From: JBDRAU01 sp043823315
GTDB lineage: Bacteria; Patescibacteriota; UBA1384; DTJR01
Reading direction: 5' to 3'
Assembly (NCBI GenBank): GCA_043823315.1
Contig: JBDRAU010000031.1
Location: 1 to 23,441, forward strand
Length of the DNA: 23,441 nucleotides
Shown piece by piece: positions 15,046 through 21,834 of the stretch. How positions within the stretch are numbered: position 1 is the first letter of the stretch; the number at the start of each line of letters is the position of its first letter. The position numbers and the translations under genes are program-made. The notes beneath the pieces were generated by a model. It ran no database searches. It worked only from the letters and a program-made list of their open reading frames with translations, and was not told where the DNA came from.

Positions 15046-15119
15046 GCGGGTATAGTTTAGTGGTAGAACACGACCTTCCCAAGGTTGAAATACGGGTTCG
15101 ATTCCCGCTACCCGCTCCA
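15046..15119 (+). tRNA. tRNA-Gly (anticodon CCC)
   Basis: 74-nt cloverleaf with encoded CCA. The acceptor stem is GCGGGTA/TACCCGC, the anticodon stem CGACC/GGTTG holds the loop TTCCCAA (anticodon CCC). The T-arm ACGGG-TTCGATT-CCCGC has one A-C mismatch at its base. The last 21 bases are repeated exactly at 15355-15375. Confidence 0.93.
15099..15119 (+). repeat. Direct repeat of tRNA-Gly 3' end, left copy
   Basis: The final 21 bases of the tRNA (from the T-loop CGATTCC to CCA) recur identically at 15355-15375, 256 bases away. This is the pattern of attL/attR around an element at a tRNA 3' end, or of a tRNA-end-containing repeat. Confidence 0.9.
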
Positions 15120-15267
15120 ACCGAACTTCGTTCTGGTGCGGGGCAAACTCCGCGAGGTGGAACATTCAGCAATTGTGTTCGAAATAGGTTCGAGCTTCGT
15201 CGAGTAAGGAGCTCCAGATAAAATAACGAAGTTATTTTAGAGTTGGAGTGTTGGAAATCGAAAGGCA

Positions 15268-15355
15268 GTTTTGAGAGTGGAGCTCAAAACAAATCCGTAT
15301 GCCGACGGGCCAAGCCGGGGTCGAGCACAAAATCAGCAGATTTTGATGCGTGACC
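15268..15355 (+). ncRNA. Three-hairpin structured module, copy C (after tRNA-Gly)
   Basis: Hairpin 1 (15268-15290) has an 8-bp stem GTTTTGAG/CTCAAAAC with the 7-nt loop AGTGGAG; its loop fits RGYGGAR, shared with copy A. Hairpin 2 is GCC-GACG-GGC (15301-15310). The linker CAAGCCGG leads to hairpin 3 (15319-15355): GGTC/GACC, GA-by-GT internal loop, GCA/TGC, bulged A, CAAAAT/ATTTTG, loop CAGCAG. GATTCC of the tRNA T-loop follows. The total span (88 nt) equals that of copy A. Confidence 0.6.
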
Positions 15356-15375
15356 GATTCCCGCTACCCGCTCCA
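15355..15375 (+). repeat. Direct repeat of tRNA-Gly 3' end, right copy
   Basis: Exact second copy of the 21 bases at 15099-15119. It directly follows the 37-nt hairpin and shares its first C. Confidence 0.9.
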
Positions 15376-15380
15376 CCCTG

Positions 15381-15462
15381 TATACTGTATTCTATATACT
15401 AAATATAATCAGATCCCTCGCTTGGCAACAAAGCCGGGTTGAACTCGGGATGACAGGAGAAT
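15381..15462 (+). promoter_or_regulatory. padR upstream region: -10 box, inverted repeat and dispersed repeat
   Basis: TATAAT (15404-15409) is preceded by an imperfect inverted repeat GTATAC-N7-TATATAC (about 15380-15399), a possible PadR operator. A dispersed GATCC...GGATGACA repeat (15411-15454) fills the leader, and AGGAG follows 3 bases before the ATG. Confidence 0.4.
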
Positions 15463-15801
15463 ATGACCGATTACGCTTCCGAAGATTACTGGAAAAAACT
15501 GGTCAACCAAAGTTTGATTAGATTTTTTATTTTACGGGCCTTAAAAGACAAAGACCTTCACGGATATGTTTTAATTCAGGAAATTCGGAAGCTTTCAAAC
15601 GAGTTTTGTTCTCCCTCTGAGAGCACTTTATATCCCGCCCTAGCCCAGTTTAAAAAAGCGGGCTTAATACAACAAACCAGCGCCAGAGAAAAAGAGAGAA
15701 AGACGTATCATCTAACCCAAAAAGGCAAGGATGCTTTTAAGATAGCAACAAAAACTTGGAACAGCATACTTCCAACTCTAAGAAGGAGCACTATTTTGTA
15801 A
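15463..15801 (+). CDS. PadR-family transcriptional regulator
   Basis: 112 aa. It is a winged helix: FFILRALKDKDLHGYVLIQEI (helix 1-2), SESTLYPALAQFKKAGLIQQ (recognition helix with the family STLYPAL motif), then the wing REKERKTYHLTQKGKDAF. It is of PadR-s2 type, with only a short C-terminal dimer helix. The target is unknown: the adjacent genes are a tRNA repeat on the left and a convergent dockerin/cohesin pair on the right, so it may mainly regulate itself. It ends exactly where a long inverted repeat begins. Confidence 0.88.
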   Translation: MTDYASEDYWKKLVNQSLIRFFILRALKDKDLHGYVLIQEIRKLSNEFCSPSESTLYPALAQFKKAGLIQQTSAREKERKTYHLTQKGKDAFKIATKTWNSILPTLRRSTIL

Positions 15802-15930
15802 TTAACACGACTTACGAATTTATCGTTCGACTTTATGGAGAACTTCTCGACTCGCGGAGTTTACACTGAGCTTGTCGAATGTGCTCGCTCGAAGAATATT
15901 ATATTTTTGCGTAAGTCGTGAATTAATTTA
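15799..15930. repeat. Inverted repeat filling the padR/dockerin intergenic space
   Basis: CACGACTTACG (15806-15816) returns inverted as CGTAAGTCGTG (15910-15920), with AATTAA on each outer flank. The stop codons of both convergent genes lie in the arms. The middle contains TCGA-rich words shared with 6586-6659. The end motif ACGACTTAC also occurs at the edge of the long inverted repeats (7045-7053 and inverted near 9503-9512). Confidence 0.7.
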
Positions 15931-16218
15931 GCTTGAATAGTTCGTTATTAGTACGTTCAGATCCAAAGTATCGACTTTTCCATCGGAATTTAAATCATAT
16001 TTTTTATCAGTGGATTTTGATGAAATTGCGTTGTTCAAGGCATTTAAATCAAGCGCATTCACAACCCCGTCTTTATTGATGTCGGCCTTAGCTGCCGCAC
16101 CAGTGGAGGTTTCAACATCAGCACTAGCTCGAAGCTTGTTGACAATGTAATATCCTCCGAAGCCAACTGCCAATATTATCAGCAGTCCAATTATTAAACT
16201 AGTTAAAGTTGATTTCAT
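15928..16218 (-). CDS. Membrane-anchored type I dockerin-like protein
   Basis: 96 aa. An N-terminal membrane segment (about 7-26) is followed by a short linker and two EF-hand-like repeats: DINKDGVVNALD (46-57) and DLNSDGKVDTLD (75-86), each followed by a hydrophobic helix (LNALNNAI, LNVLITNY). This is the calcium-binding F-hand duplication of a type I dockerin. The protein has nothing but an anchor and a dockerin. Its ATG overlaps the stop of the cohesin-like gene by 4 bases, so the two are translationally coupled. It probably binds that cohesin, or other cohesins, outside the cell membrane. Confidence 0.88.
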   Translation of the reverse strand: MKSTLTSLIIGLLIILAVGFGGYYIVNKLRASADVETSTGAAAKADINKDGVVNALDLNALNNAISSKSTDKKYDLNSDGKVDTLDLNVLITNYSS

Positions 16219-16910
16219 ATTTTCCTCGAACTTGTATTTATTTTTTTGGCGAGCTTTAAGCCGAACAGAATGACTAAACCAGATACGATTGCCACAAATA
16301 TTACTTCGGCGGGACCAGTCGTTGCACTACCGGGCTTGGGAGTCGCAGTTTTAGTAGCAGTACTTGCAGACGTAGACGAAGATTCTGAAGTCGTCTGGGT
16401 AGTTGAAACCTCCGCTCCTTCAACTGTGACAGTTAAACTGCTCGCGGTTGTGGTCACGTAACTAAGTTCGTTGTTTTCTTCGGTTGCCTGAATACTATCA
16501 TAGGATATTACTGACTCACCCGCCTTAAGAGCTTTTAACGTCAGCGTACCTACAACTCCGCTTCTTTGAGAGGGTTTATTGTTTGGATCAATAAACACAA
16601 CACCTGATATTATTCCGTCCGCATATGATTGAGTGACTGTATTTGTAAAAATGGTTCCCAGGGTAAGTGGAGTATTTGAACCTGGCTCTACTACCGAAGT
16701 GTCGCTGATTGCTACCTTAAAGTCAATAACAGATAGGGTACTAGCATACGGACCCGCATCCACGTTCAGAGAGATAACAACATCGTCTCCAACTTGATAG
16801 TTGGATTTATCGCTGGTAGCCGAGAACACAACCGTATCCCCCTCCGCCTTAACCGCTCCTGCAAAACCGAGCGTCGCTATCAATACAACAACTAACAAGA
16901 TCTTTTTCAT
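16215..16910 (-). CDS. Membrane-anchored cohesin-like protein
   Basis: 231 aa. A signal peptide (1-22, ending AVKA), then a beta-sandwich domain (about 24-165) with the cohesin pattern: YQVGDDVVISLNVDAG, DFKVAISDTSVVEPG, and the late strand VVGTLTLKALKAGESVISYD. A Ser/Thr-rich linker (about 170-200) leads to a C-terminal membrane helix (VIFVAIVSGLVILFGLKL) and a basic tail, so it is displayed on the outside and anchored at its end. Cohesins bind dockerins; the next gene encodes one. The ribosome site is AGGGG. Upstream, TATAAT and TTGACA occur but only 14 bases apart. Confidence 0.82.
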   Translation of the reverse strand: MKKILLVVVLIATLGFAGAVKAEGDTVVFSATSDKSNYQVGDDVVISLNVDAGPYASTLSVIDFKVAISDTSVVEPGSNTPLTLGTIFTNTVTQSYADGIISGVVFIDPNNKPSQRSGVVGTLTLKALKAGESVISYDSIQATEENNELSYVTTTASSLTVTVEGAEVSTTQTTSESSSTSASTATKTATPKPGSATTGPAEVIFVAIVSGLVILFGLKLAKKINTSSRKI

Positions 16911-16973
16911 AATGCCCCTATTTTTTCTTCCTTTTGATTATAACACATTTTTTTGCTGTCAATAAACAACAAT

Positions 16974-18524
16974 CTATTCTGACTCCCTGGAATAAAGATT
17001 TATATTAAACCCGCCCTTATCGTTCCAAATCTTCCTTGTGAAAAAATAATTTAAATTTTGCCCTGCACAAGACAACTTTCGGCAGCTTGCAGGAACCCAC
17101 CAGTCTCTTAATTGAACCGATTCCTGTTTCCAACCTTCAGAGAAAATTGATGGAGCGGGAGTTTCAGGACTCAAAAAAGCATATTTAGCACCTTCGAGGT
17201 TCGACTCTTCTCTAAACTCCTCCAATCTACCCGTTTTTAGAAAATCCCACGAAAGCGGCCAAGTAATCTTGGGATCGATCAATACGCAATTAGCCGAACT
17301 GCCCTGACAACTCTCTTTAATCTTATTTTCCAGCGCTTGGAAGCTTTTGGGAGTCTGAACATAAACCACAAGCTCTCTGGTATCAGAGCTTCCCAAGAAA
17401 TTTAGCCGAATCAGGTTAAAACCGCTCCACACCAGCAAAATAATAAAAATAATCTTAACGATGCGATTGGTTTGCTTCCAATAAGTTCCGATAAAATATC
17501 CGCCGGCTACCGTCAAAGCAATAAGCAAGGGTAGAAAGAGCCATGGAAATTTTTCCCCCGCCCAGCTGAAGCCAACAAAACTCGCGATCGTCCAAAAGAC
17601 CAAGAAGAGCTCAAACGGCCGGCGATTTTTGAAAACCTTGAAAATCACAGCCAAGAAAGCAAAAAGCGCCGGAAGCTCGTAGATAATTGCCAGCAAAATA
17701 TAGTAATACCATGGCTGTCCCCCCAATCTTACCGGGTGCTGGGAGAGCCAAAACCCCAGTCCGTAATATGAATTGAAAGGATTTGGCAGAGAAATTTTCA
17801 GACTCTCAAGATTCGTCAGGCCCACGGAATAAATCAAAAGCCAAACAATTGCAAAAATTAGAACCGAACTTAAAATATCAAAAACACCGCTCCGGCAAAA
17901 TTTTATAAATTCCTTCCATTTATTTAAAAAACTTCGCCTGTTTACAAGCAGATAAACCGGTATAAACAAAACCAAAATCGCCAAGAAAATATAGGCGGTT
18001 TCGGAAGTTCCAAAGGCAAGAGATAAAAATATTGCACTTAAGAATAAATGTATCGGCCGGAAAGAGCGCCAAAAATTTCTAAAACTCATAACAAAACAAA
18101 ACTCGAATAAGATAACGATAGTGGTATGAACCAAAAACCTCGAATAATAAGTCAGAACGGGAGAAGCCAGAATCATCAGCGATAAAATTATAGCGGTTAT
18201 TTTTGACTCTTTCTTGAAATATAAAAACGCCGATAAACCCAGGATGACACCGCAAAGTGCCATCGAAATCCGAAGCGCGCCCGAGATAAAAGAAAATTTA
18301 AAAACTAATGCCGTAAAATAAAAGAGAACCGGTCCGTGAATCTGAGGAGTATAAGTATAGCTTCCGAGGTCCGCCAATTGATAGGCAAAATATGCCAGCA
18401 TTCCTTCGTCGTGATGCGGAGGACGCAGTCCCAAAAATAAGAAACGACTTAAAACGAGCAGTATCAAAATCGCAATAAAAGCAGTTGCAAACTTGTTATT
18501 TAGAATCTTTTTTAAAACTTTCAT
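16974..18524 (-). CDS. GT-C glycosyltransferase, Agl23/TIGR03663-like
   Basis: 516 aa, about 11 membrane helices. The first loop has RPPHHDEGMLAYFAYQLADLG with the acidic pair expected for a GT39-like active site, then YTYTPQIHGPVLFYFTALVF, a stretch typical of the TIGR03663 (flippase-associated, Agl23-like) group. A soluble C-terminal part (about 395-516) contains four Cys. It overlaps the upstream GT-C gene by 29 bases. It probably adds sugars to a lipid carrier or protein on the outer face of the membrane. Confidence 0.82.
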   Translation of the reverse strand: MKVLKKILNNKFATAFIAILILLVLSRFLFLGLRPPHHDEGMLAYFAYQLADLGSYTYTPQIHGPVLFYFTALVFKFSFISGALRISMALCGVILGLSAFLYFKKESKITAIILSLMILASPVLTYYSRFLVHTTIVILFEFCFVMSFRNFWRSFRPIHLFLSAIFLSLAFGTSETAYIFLAILVLFIPVYLLVNRRSFLNKWKEFIKFCRSGVFDILSSVLIFAIVWLLIYSVGLTNLESLKISLPNPFNSYYGLGFWLSQHPVRLGGQPWYYYILLAIIYELPALFAFLAVIFKVFKNRRPFELFLVFWTIASFVGFSWAGEKFPWLFLPLLIALTVAGGYFIGTYWKQTNRIVKIIFIILLVWSGFNLIRLNFLGSSDTRELVVYVQTPKSFQALENKIKESCQGSSANCVLIDPKITWPLSWDFLKTGRLEEFREESNLEGAKYAFLSPETPAPSIFSEGWKQESVQLRDWWVPASCRKLSCAGQNLNYFFTRKIWNDKGGFNINLYSRESE

Positions 18525-19713
18525 AAATAAAATTAAAAGCCATATAAATTGCTACTACTACATTAACTAGTGAAATGACCTTTGTAAAGCCAGAAGAAAC
18601 AGGCAAGTTCAAAACTGATGCAACCTCCTTGAGCTGGGGAATGACGCTTTGCAGGACCGCGTAATTGTTGAGAAAAAGCGTCACTGACAAAACTATATAA
18701 ACCCAAAATATTTTCTTATTTTTAATCGCTGCAAAAGGCAGAAGCGCGATCGCCGGATATAAATATCTTTCATGAATCTGGGTTGGAAAAGTAAAGAAAA
18801 TCAAATAAATATAACTCGCCGCCAAAAAGTATTCGGGGAGCGTTTTGGCTTTTTTGTAAAGATAGAAGACTGCCGGAGCTAGAAAAGCGACAAATAAACT
18901 AAGCCCAATGGTTTTATAGCTTAAGATTTGCCCAATTGTATCCGAAATAGAAAAACTTGAAGAACCAAATATAAGCCACCAGAAATTGAAAGCATTCATT
19001 GATGTAAGCGGATAACGGTTCGAAGAAAGAAGATAAACCGCCAAAAAATTAGATGAGTGGGATGCAAAAAGCCAGTACATCAGTCCTGTAAGAATAAGAA
19101 AAAAAACAAGCTGCCTTAGAGCATTCAATACTCCTTTTCGAAATAGAACAATAATATAAAAAATAAGAATTCCAAATAAAGCTTGGGGCTTGGTAAGAAG
19201 CGCCAGGAACAAGAAGAGCGTTGATAAATAGAGATTTTTTTCAATCAAGATAAAGGCACAAATTAGAAACAAAGCCAAAACAGAATCGACTTGTCCCCAA
19301 GCAGTTGTAATTAATGATAAAGCGGGTTGGATAATAACAAGAACAAGGAGATAAGCCCTATACTGACTTTTGCTCTTCCAGACAAAAATTGCTGCGATAA
19401 TAGAGAAAATTATTTCAGCAAGCGTTGGAAGAAGTTTGAAGATCTGCTGATCGGCGAGATTCCAGAAAAACTTTAGGCCGAGCCAATAATGTCCTAGATA
19501 TGGAATAAGCGGCGGATAATCAAGGCCTGATTGATAGTTGGAAGTATAAAGCGACCAAAAACCGCCCTCGCTGATTTTTCCTGACCAATGAATAAAAGTA
19601 TTAATATCTAGTTCATAGCCCGGCTGGAAAAGGAAATAGATTCGAAGCAGAATTCCCAAGACAATTGAGACTAAAACAACTAAACAAACACTTCTGGAAG
19701 TTTTTGTTTCCAT
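18496..19713 (-). CDS. GT-C mannosyltransferase-like membrane protein
   Basis: 405 aa with about 10 membrane helices. The first loop, ELDINTFIHWSGKISEGGFWSLYTS, has the acidic GT-C motif, followed by LDYPPLIPYLGHYWLGL and later TTAWGQVDSVLALFLICAF and TFPTQIHERYLYPAIALLPF. These are features of polyprenyl-phosphate-dependent mannosyl/glycosyltransferases. It is the first gene of a two-gene operon and is divergent from the gene at 19737 with only 23 bases between them. Confidence 0.82.
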   Translation of the reverse strand: METKTSRSVCLVVLVSIVLGILLRIYFLFQPGYELDINTFIHWSGKISEGGFWSLYTSNYQSGLDYPPLIPYLGHYWLGLKFFWNLADQQIFKLLPTLAEIIFSIIAAIFVWKSKSQYRAYLLVLVIIQPALSLITTAWGQVDSVLALFLICAFILIEKNLYLSTLFLFLALLTKPQALFGILIFYIIVLFRKGVLNALRQLVFFLILTGLMYWLFASHSSNFLAVYLLSSNRYPLTSMNAFNFWWLIFGSSSFSISDTIGQILSYKTIGLSLFVAFLAPAVFYLYKKAKTLPEYFLAASYIYLIFFTFPTQIHERYLYPAIALLPFAAIKNKKIFWVYIVLSVTLFLNNYAVLQSVIPQLKEVASVLNLPVSSGFTKVISLVNVVVAIYMAFNFIYESFKKDSK

Positions 19714-19739
19714 ACTAACAATAGTATAATAAATCTATG
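19711..19739. promoter_or_regulatory. Overlapping divergent promoters, apparently leaderless
   Basis: The 23 bases between the two start codons hold TATAAT on the plus strand (19725-19730, 6 bases before ATG 19737) and TATACT on the minus strand (19723-19728, 9 bases before ATG 19713). The two -10 boxes overlap. Any -35 must lie in the opposite gene. No Shine-Dalgarno sequence exists on either side. Confidence 0.55.
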
Positions 19740-20432
19740 CAAAGTAAAAACCACGCCTATAGTCAAACAACTACTTTAGTTCTGGTCGTAATCGCCGTAA
19801 TCTTGTTCGGCTATCTAGGCTACTGGTACGGCACAAACCACTCCGGCGGTTTCTCGACTGTTTCAATTAAGGACTTCGATATAACTTCATCAGGTCCAGC
19901 CAGAGATCACCCCGGCCAAATTTCAAGAAGCACACTAAACAATAACGAGCTTATCTACTCCAATAAAACGATCGGATTATCCTTTACGGTTCCGGAAAAT
20001 TGGTTTGTGAGGGATTTTTGGCCGCGAGATGCTGCAGACCTGATGATCGCTGCCAACACTCTTGAAAATCAGCTTAAAGCAAACAATACCGAGCAAAATG
20101 TTAAGGATCAGCTCGAGATATCGTATTTTGACTCCTTGGCGCAATTGGACTGGAACGCCCTCGGAGTAGTTGATTTTGAGGATTATATCGCTAAGTATTC
20201 TTCGAAGACAAGCTCTGTACTGGAAGGACGAGTTGAGGAGCCGTATTTCCTAAATCCCGAAAAAGCAGTTATCGGAAATAAGACCGGTTATAAGGCCAAA
20301 AAAGCAGGAAACGAAAATGAGACTATTTATCTTCTCAAGGTCTCGAAGAGTTATTTTGAAATTACAACCAGAAAAGATGATGCTTTTGATAGCAAGATGG
20401 AAGAAGGGATAATAGCCAGCATGGGGTTTTAA
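19737..20432 (+). CDS. Membrane-anchored PsbP/DUF1795-like protein
   Basis: 231 aa. One N-terminal membrane helix (about 13-31) precedes an extracytoplasmic domain. NKTIGLSFTVPENWFVRDFWPRDAADLMIA is the usual start of PsbP-like or DUF1795-like domains (a native-like YGFSFKYP motif, here IGLSFTVP), and the end GIIASMGF matches the last helix-strand of such domains. No catalytic residues are recognised. The next gene encodes a second protein of the same layout, so the two look like an old duplication. The message is apparently leaderless. Confidence 0.7.
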   Translation: MQSKNHAYSQTTTLVLVVIAVILFGYLGYWYGTNHSGGFSTVSIKDFDITSSGPARDHPGQISRSTLNNNELIYSNKTIGLSFTVPENWFVRDFWPRDAADLMIAANTLENQLKANNTEQNVKDQLEISYFDSLAQLDWNALGVVDFEDYIAKYSSKTSSVLEGRVEEPYFLNPEKAVIGNKTGYKAKKAGNENETIYLLKVSKSYFEITTRKDDAFDSKMEEGIIASMGF

Positions 20433-20447
20433 TTAAGAAAGGTATCA

Positions 20448-21062
20448 ATGCCAGAAGAAATGATAATGGAAAAGCCAAAGGGATCGAAAACGGGAATGTG
20501 GATTTTGGTGTTAATAATAGTTGCGATTGTTTTTGGCTCGGCTGGTTACTATGTCGGAAAAGTAAGATCTAAAAGTAAGCCCGAAACTCCGGTAGCACAA
20601 ACTGCAACTTTAAGTAGCGCGACAGCAACTGTAACTACCACAGCAACTACAGATACCACCGGCTGGAAAACATATACGAATGAGAAGTATGGATTTAGCT
20701 TTAAGTATCCGGCTACTCTTTCAATAACAGATGCCTTGAGCCAAAGTGGTAACTGGAGTGTCAGCAAGAAGGTAATTATTCAGGACACTGCTGATAGTAT
20801 GGAAGTCTGGGTAAATCCTGATGGATTTGGTCCGTTCTTCCCGGATTTTTCATATGATATAACTGCGAGCACTAGTGGATTAACGGTGGTTTCGAAGACT
20901 GCCGGCACATCGACTGAAAAAAGTGATGGCGAAACCCTAGCAATTAGTCAATTTACTTACAAAACCACAGAGTTTCTTGTGCATTACAGGATTAAAGGCT
21001 CCGATTCAAAGCCATTAACCCAGTTCGATCAAATCCTCTCCACCTTCAAATTCACTAAGTAA
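20448..21062 (+). CDS. Membrane-anchored PsbP/DUF1795-like protein
   Basis: 204 aa with the start at 20448 (AGAAAGGT site upstream; MIMEKPK at 20460 is an alternative). One membrane helix (about 15-37) is followed by a Thr/Ala-rich linker. The domain then starts WKTYTNEKYGFSFKYPATLSI, a textbook PsbP-like entry motif, and ends FDQILSTFKFTK. The role is unknown; such proteins are common, membrane-tethered and solute- or partner-binding. It lies 15 bases after the previous gene, forming an operon. Confidence 0.75.
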   Translation: MPEEMIMEKPKGSKTGMWILVLIIVAIVFGSAGYYVGKVRSKSKPETPVAQTATLSSATATVTTTATTDTTGWKTYTNEKYGFSFKYPATLSITDALSQSGNWSVSKKVIIQDTADSMEVWVNPDGFGPFFPDFSYDITASTSGLTVVSKTAGTSTEKSDGETLAISQFTYKTTEFLVHYRIKGSDSKPLTQFDQILSTFKFTK

Positions 21063-21080
21063 AAATCGTTTCTATTAATT

Positions 21081-21120
21081 GTCATTCTGAGCAACGCGAA
21101 GAATCTCTCGCGAATGCGAG
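21081..21120. repeat. Dispersed GTCATTCTGAG repeat (inverted orientation)
   Basis: GTCATTCTGAGCAACGCGAA and the following GAATCTCTCGCG belong to the same family as the AGATCC...GGATGAC repeats, in reverse. It lies just before the GIY-YIG gene. Confidence 0.6.
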
Positions 21121-21138
21121 GAAAAATAATAAAGAATT

Positions 21139-21423
21139 GTGAAAAAGTCCTATTTTGTTTACATCATGACTAACAAGTCATTTATTCTGTATGTTGGCGT
21201 AACTAATGATTTATCAAGACGACTATCGGAACACAAACACAAGTTAGTCAAAGGATTTACGGCAAGATATAACATTGACAAGCTTGTTTATTTTCAAGAA
21301 TTCGACTCACCGGAAGAAGCTATTTCAGCCGAGAAGAAAATCAAGGGTTGGACAAGAAAAAAGAAAATGGAACTAATTAAGACACTCAATCCGAAGTTCA
21401 AGGACTTATCAATGTTATCCTGA
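21139..21423 (+). CDS. GIY-YIG nuclease-domain protein (UPF0213/COG2827-like)
   Basis: 94 aa starting at GTG. The motifs are YFVYIMTN (GIY strand), ILYVGVTNDLSRRLSEHK (YIG strand plus the catalytic Arg helix), and FQEFDSPEEAISAEKKIKGWTRKKK with the conserved Glu and the basic end. Only the nuclease domain is present. These small proteins are common and their biological targets are mostly unknown. The gene sits between two sets of the dispersed GGATGAC-type repeat (21081-21120 and 21476-21502), an arrangement worth noting. Confidence 0.88.
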   Translation: MKKSYFVYIMTNKSFILYVGVTNDLSRRLSEHKHKLVKGFTARYNIDKLVYFQEFDSPEEAISAEKKIKGWTRKKKMELIKTLNPKFKDLSMLS

Positions 21424-21475
21424 ACCAAAGTTGGAGAATCTTCGACGGATGTCGGGGGAAACTGGCATTCGCCAG

Positions 21476-21502
21476 AGATCCTTCGCTACCGCTCAGGATG
21501 AC
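21476..21502. repeat. Dispersed AGATCC...GGATGAC repeat
   Basis: AGATCCTTCGCTACCGCTCA followed by GGATGAC. It is nearly identical to 21749-21775 apart from one extra base. An imperfect relative (GAATCTTCGACGGATGTCGG) lies at 21437, and a TGGC/GCCA hairpin lies between. Confidence 0.75.
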
Positions 21503-21514
21503 GGCAAAAATCCC

Positions 21515-21537
21515 AACGGCTCAATCATTGAGCCGTT
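21515..21537 (-). terminator. rRNA operon terminator
   Basis: Perfect stem AACGGCTCAA with its complement around a tiny loop. On the minus strand it is followed by GGGATTTTTG. It lies about 50 bases past the 3' end of the 5S rRNA. Confidence 0.75.
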
Positions 21538-21587
21538 CACCGAAGAACGTCTTTCTGGCGGTTGTTTGAGTACTAAAAAAAGGCTTT

Positions 21588-21707
21588 GTGTTGGCGACGT
21601 GCTACTCTCCCGACACCTTGCGGTGTAAGTACCATCGCCGCTGGTAGGCTTAACTTCTCTGTTCGGAATGGAAAGAGGTGTACCCCCACCGCCATTATCA
21701 CCAACAC
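21588..21707 (-). rRNA. rrf: 5S rRNA
   Basis: About 120 nt on the minus strand. The terminal stem is TGTGTTGG with CCAACACA. The signatures GGTGGGGGTACACC, CATTCCGAACAGAGAAGTTAAG and GATGGTACT are present. Ends are set from the stem and may be off by one or two bases. Confidence 0.93.
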
Positions 21708-21748
21708 AAAACCTTCTTTATCAATTAACGAATCTCAGACAAGCTGAG

Positions 21749-21775
21749 AGATCCTTCGCTACGCTCAGGATGACA
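21749..21775. repeat. Dispersed AGATCC...GGATGAC repeat in the 23S-5S spacer
   Basis: The cleanest unit of the family: AGATCCTTCGCTACGCTCAG then GATGAC. A CTCAG/CTGAG hairpin precedes it, and a GTAGC/GCTAC hairpin (about 21801-21826) follows. Confidence 0.75.
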
Positions 21776-21834
21776 CAATTGTAAATCCGGGATTGACCCC
21801 AGTAGCAGAACAAGTTCGCTACGGGGCAAGCAAC

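Larger units (their letters stand above)
15120..15375 (+). mobile_element. 256-bp non-coding unit ending in the tRNA-Gly 3' end
   Basis: No gene is visible. It is a string of hairpins: GCGGGG/CTCCGC (15137-15152); AAAATAAC/GTTATTTT (about 15219-15238) within CTCCA/TGGAG; the three-hairpin module (15268-15355); then the 21-base repeat of the tRNA 3' end. It is too small to encode its own integrase. It may be a mini integrative element, or a repeat unit like the E. coli tyrT (rtT) repeats, which also carry tRNA 3' ends. Confidence 0.5.

Noticed and set aside
21431..21628. Small plus-strand open frame between GIY-YIG and 5S
   Set aside because: It is made of dispersed repeat, terminator hairpin and antisense 5S sequence.
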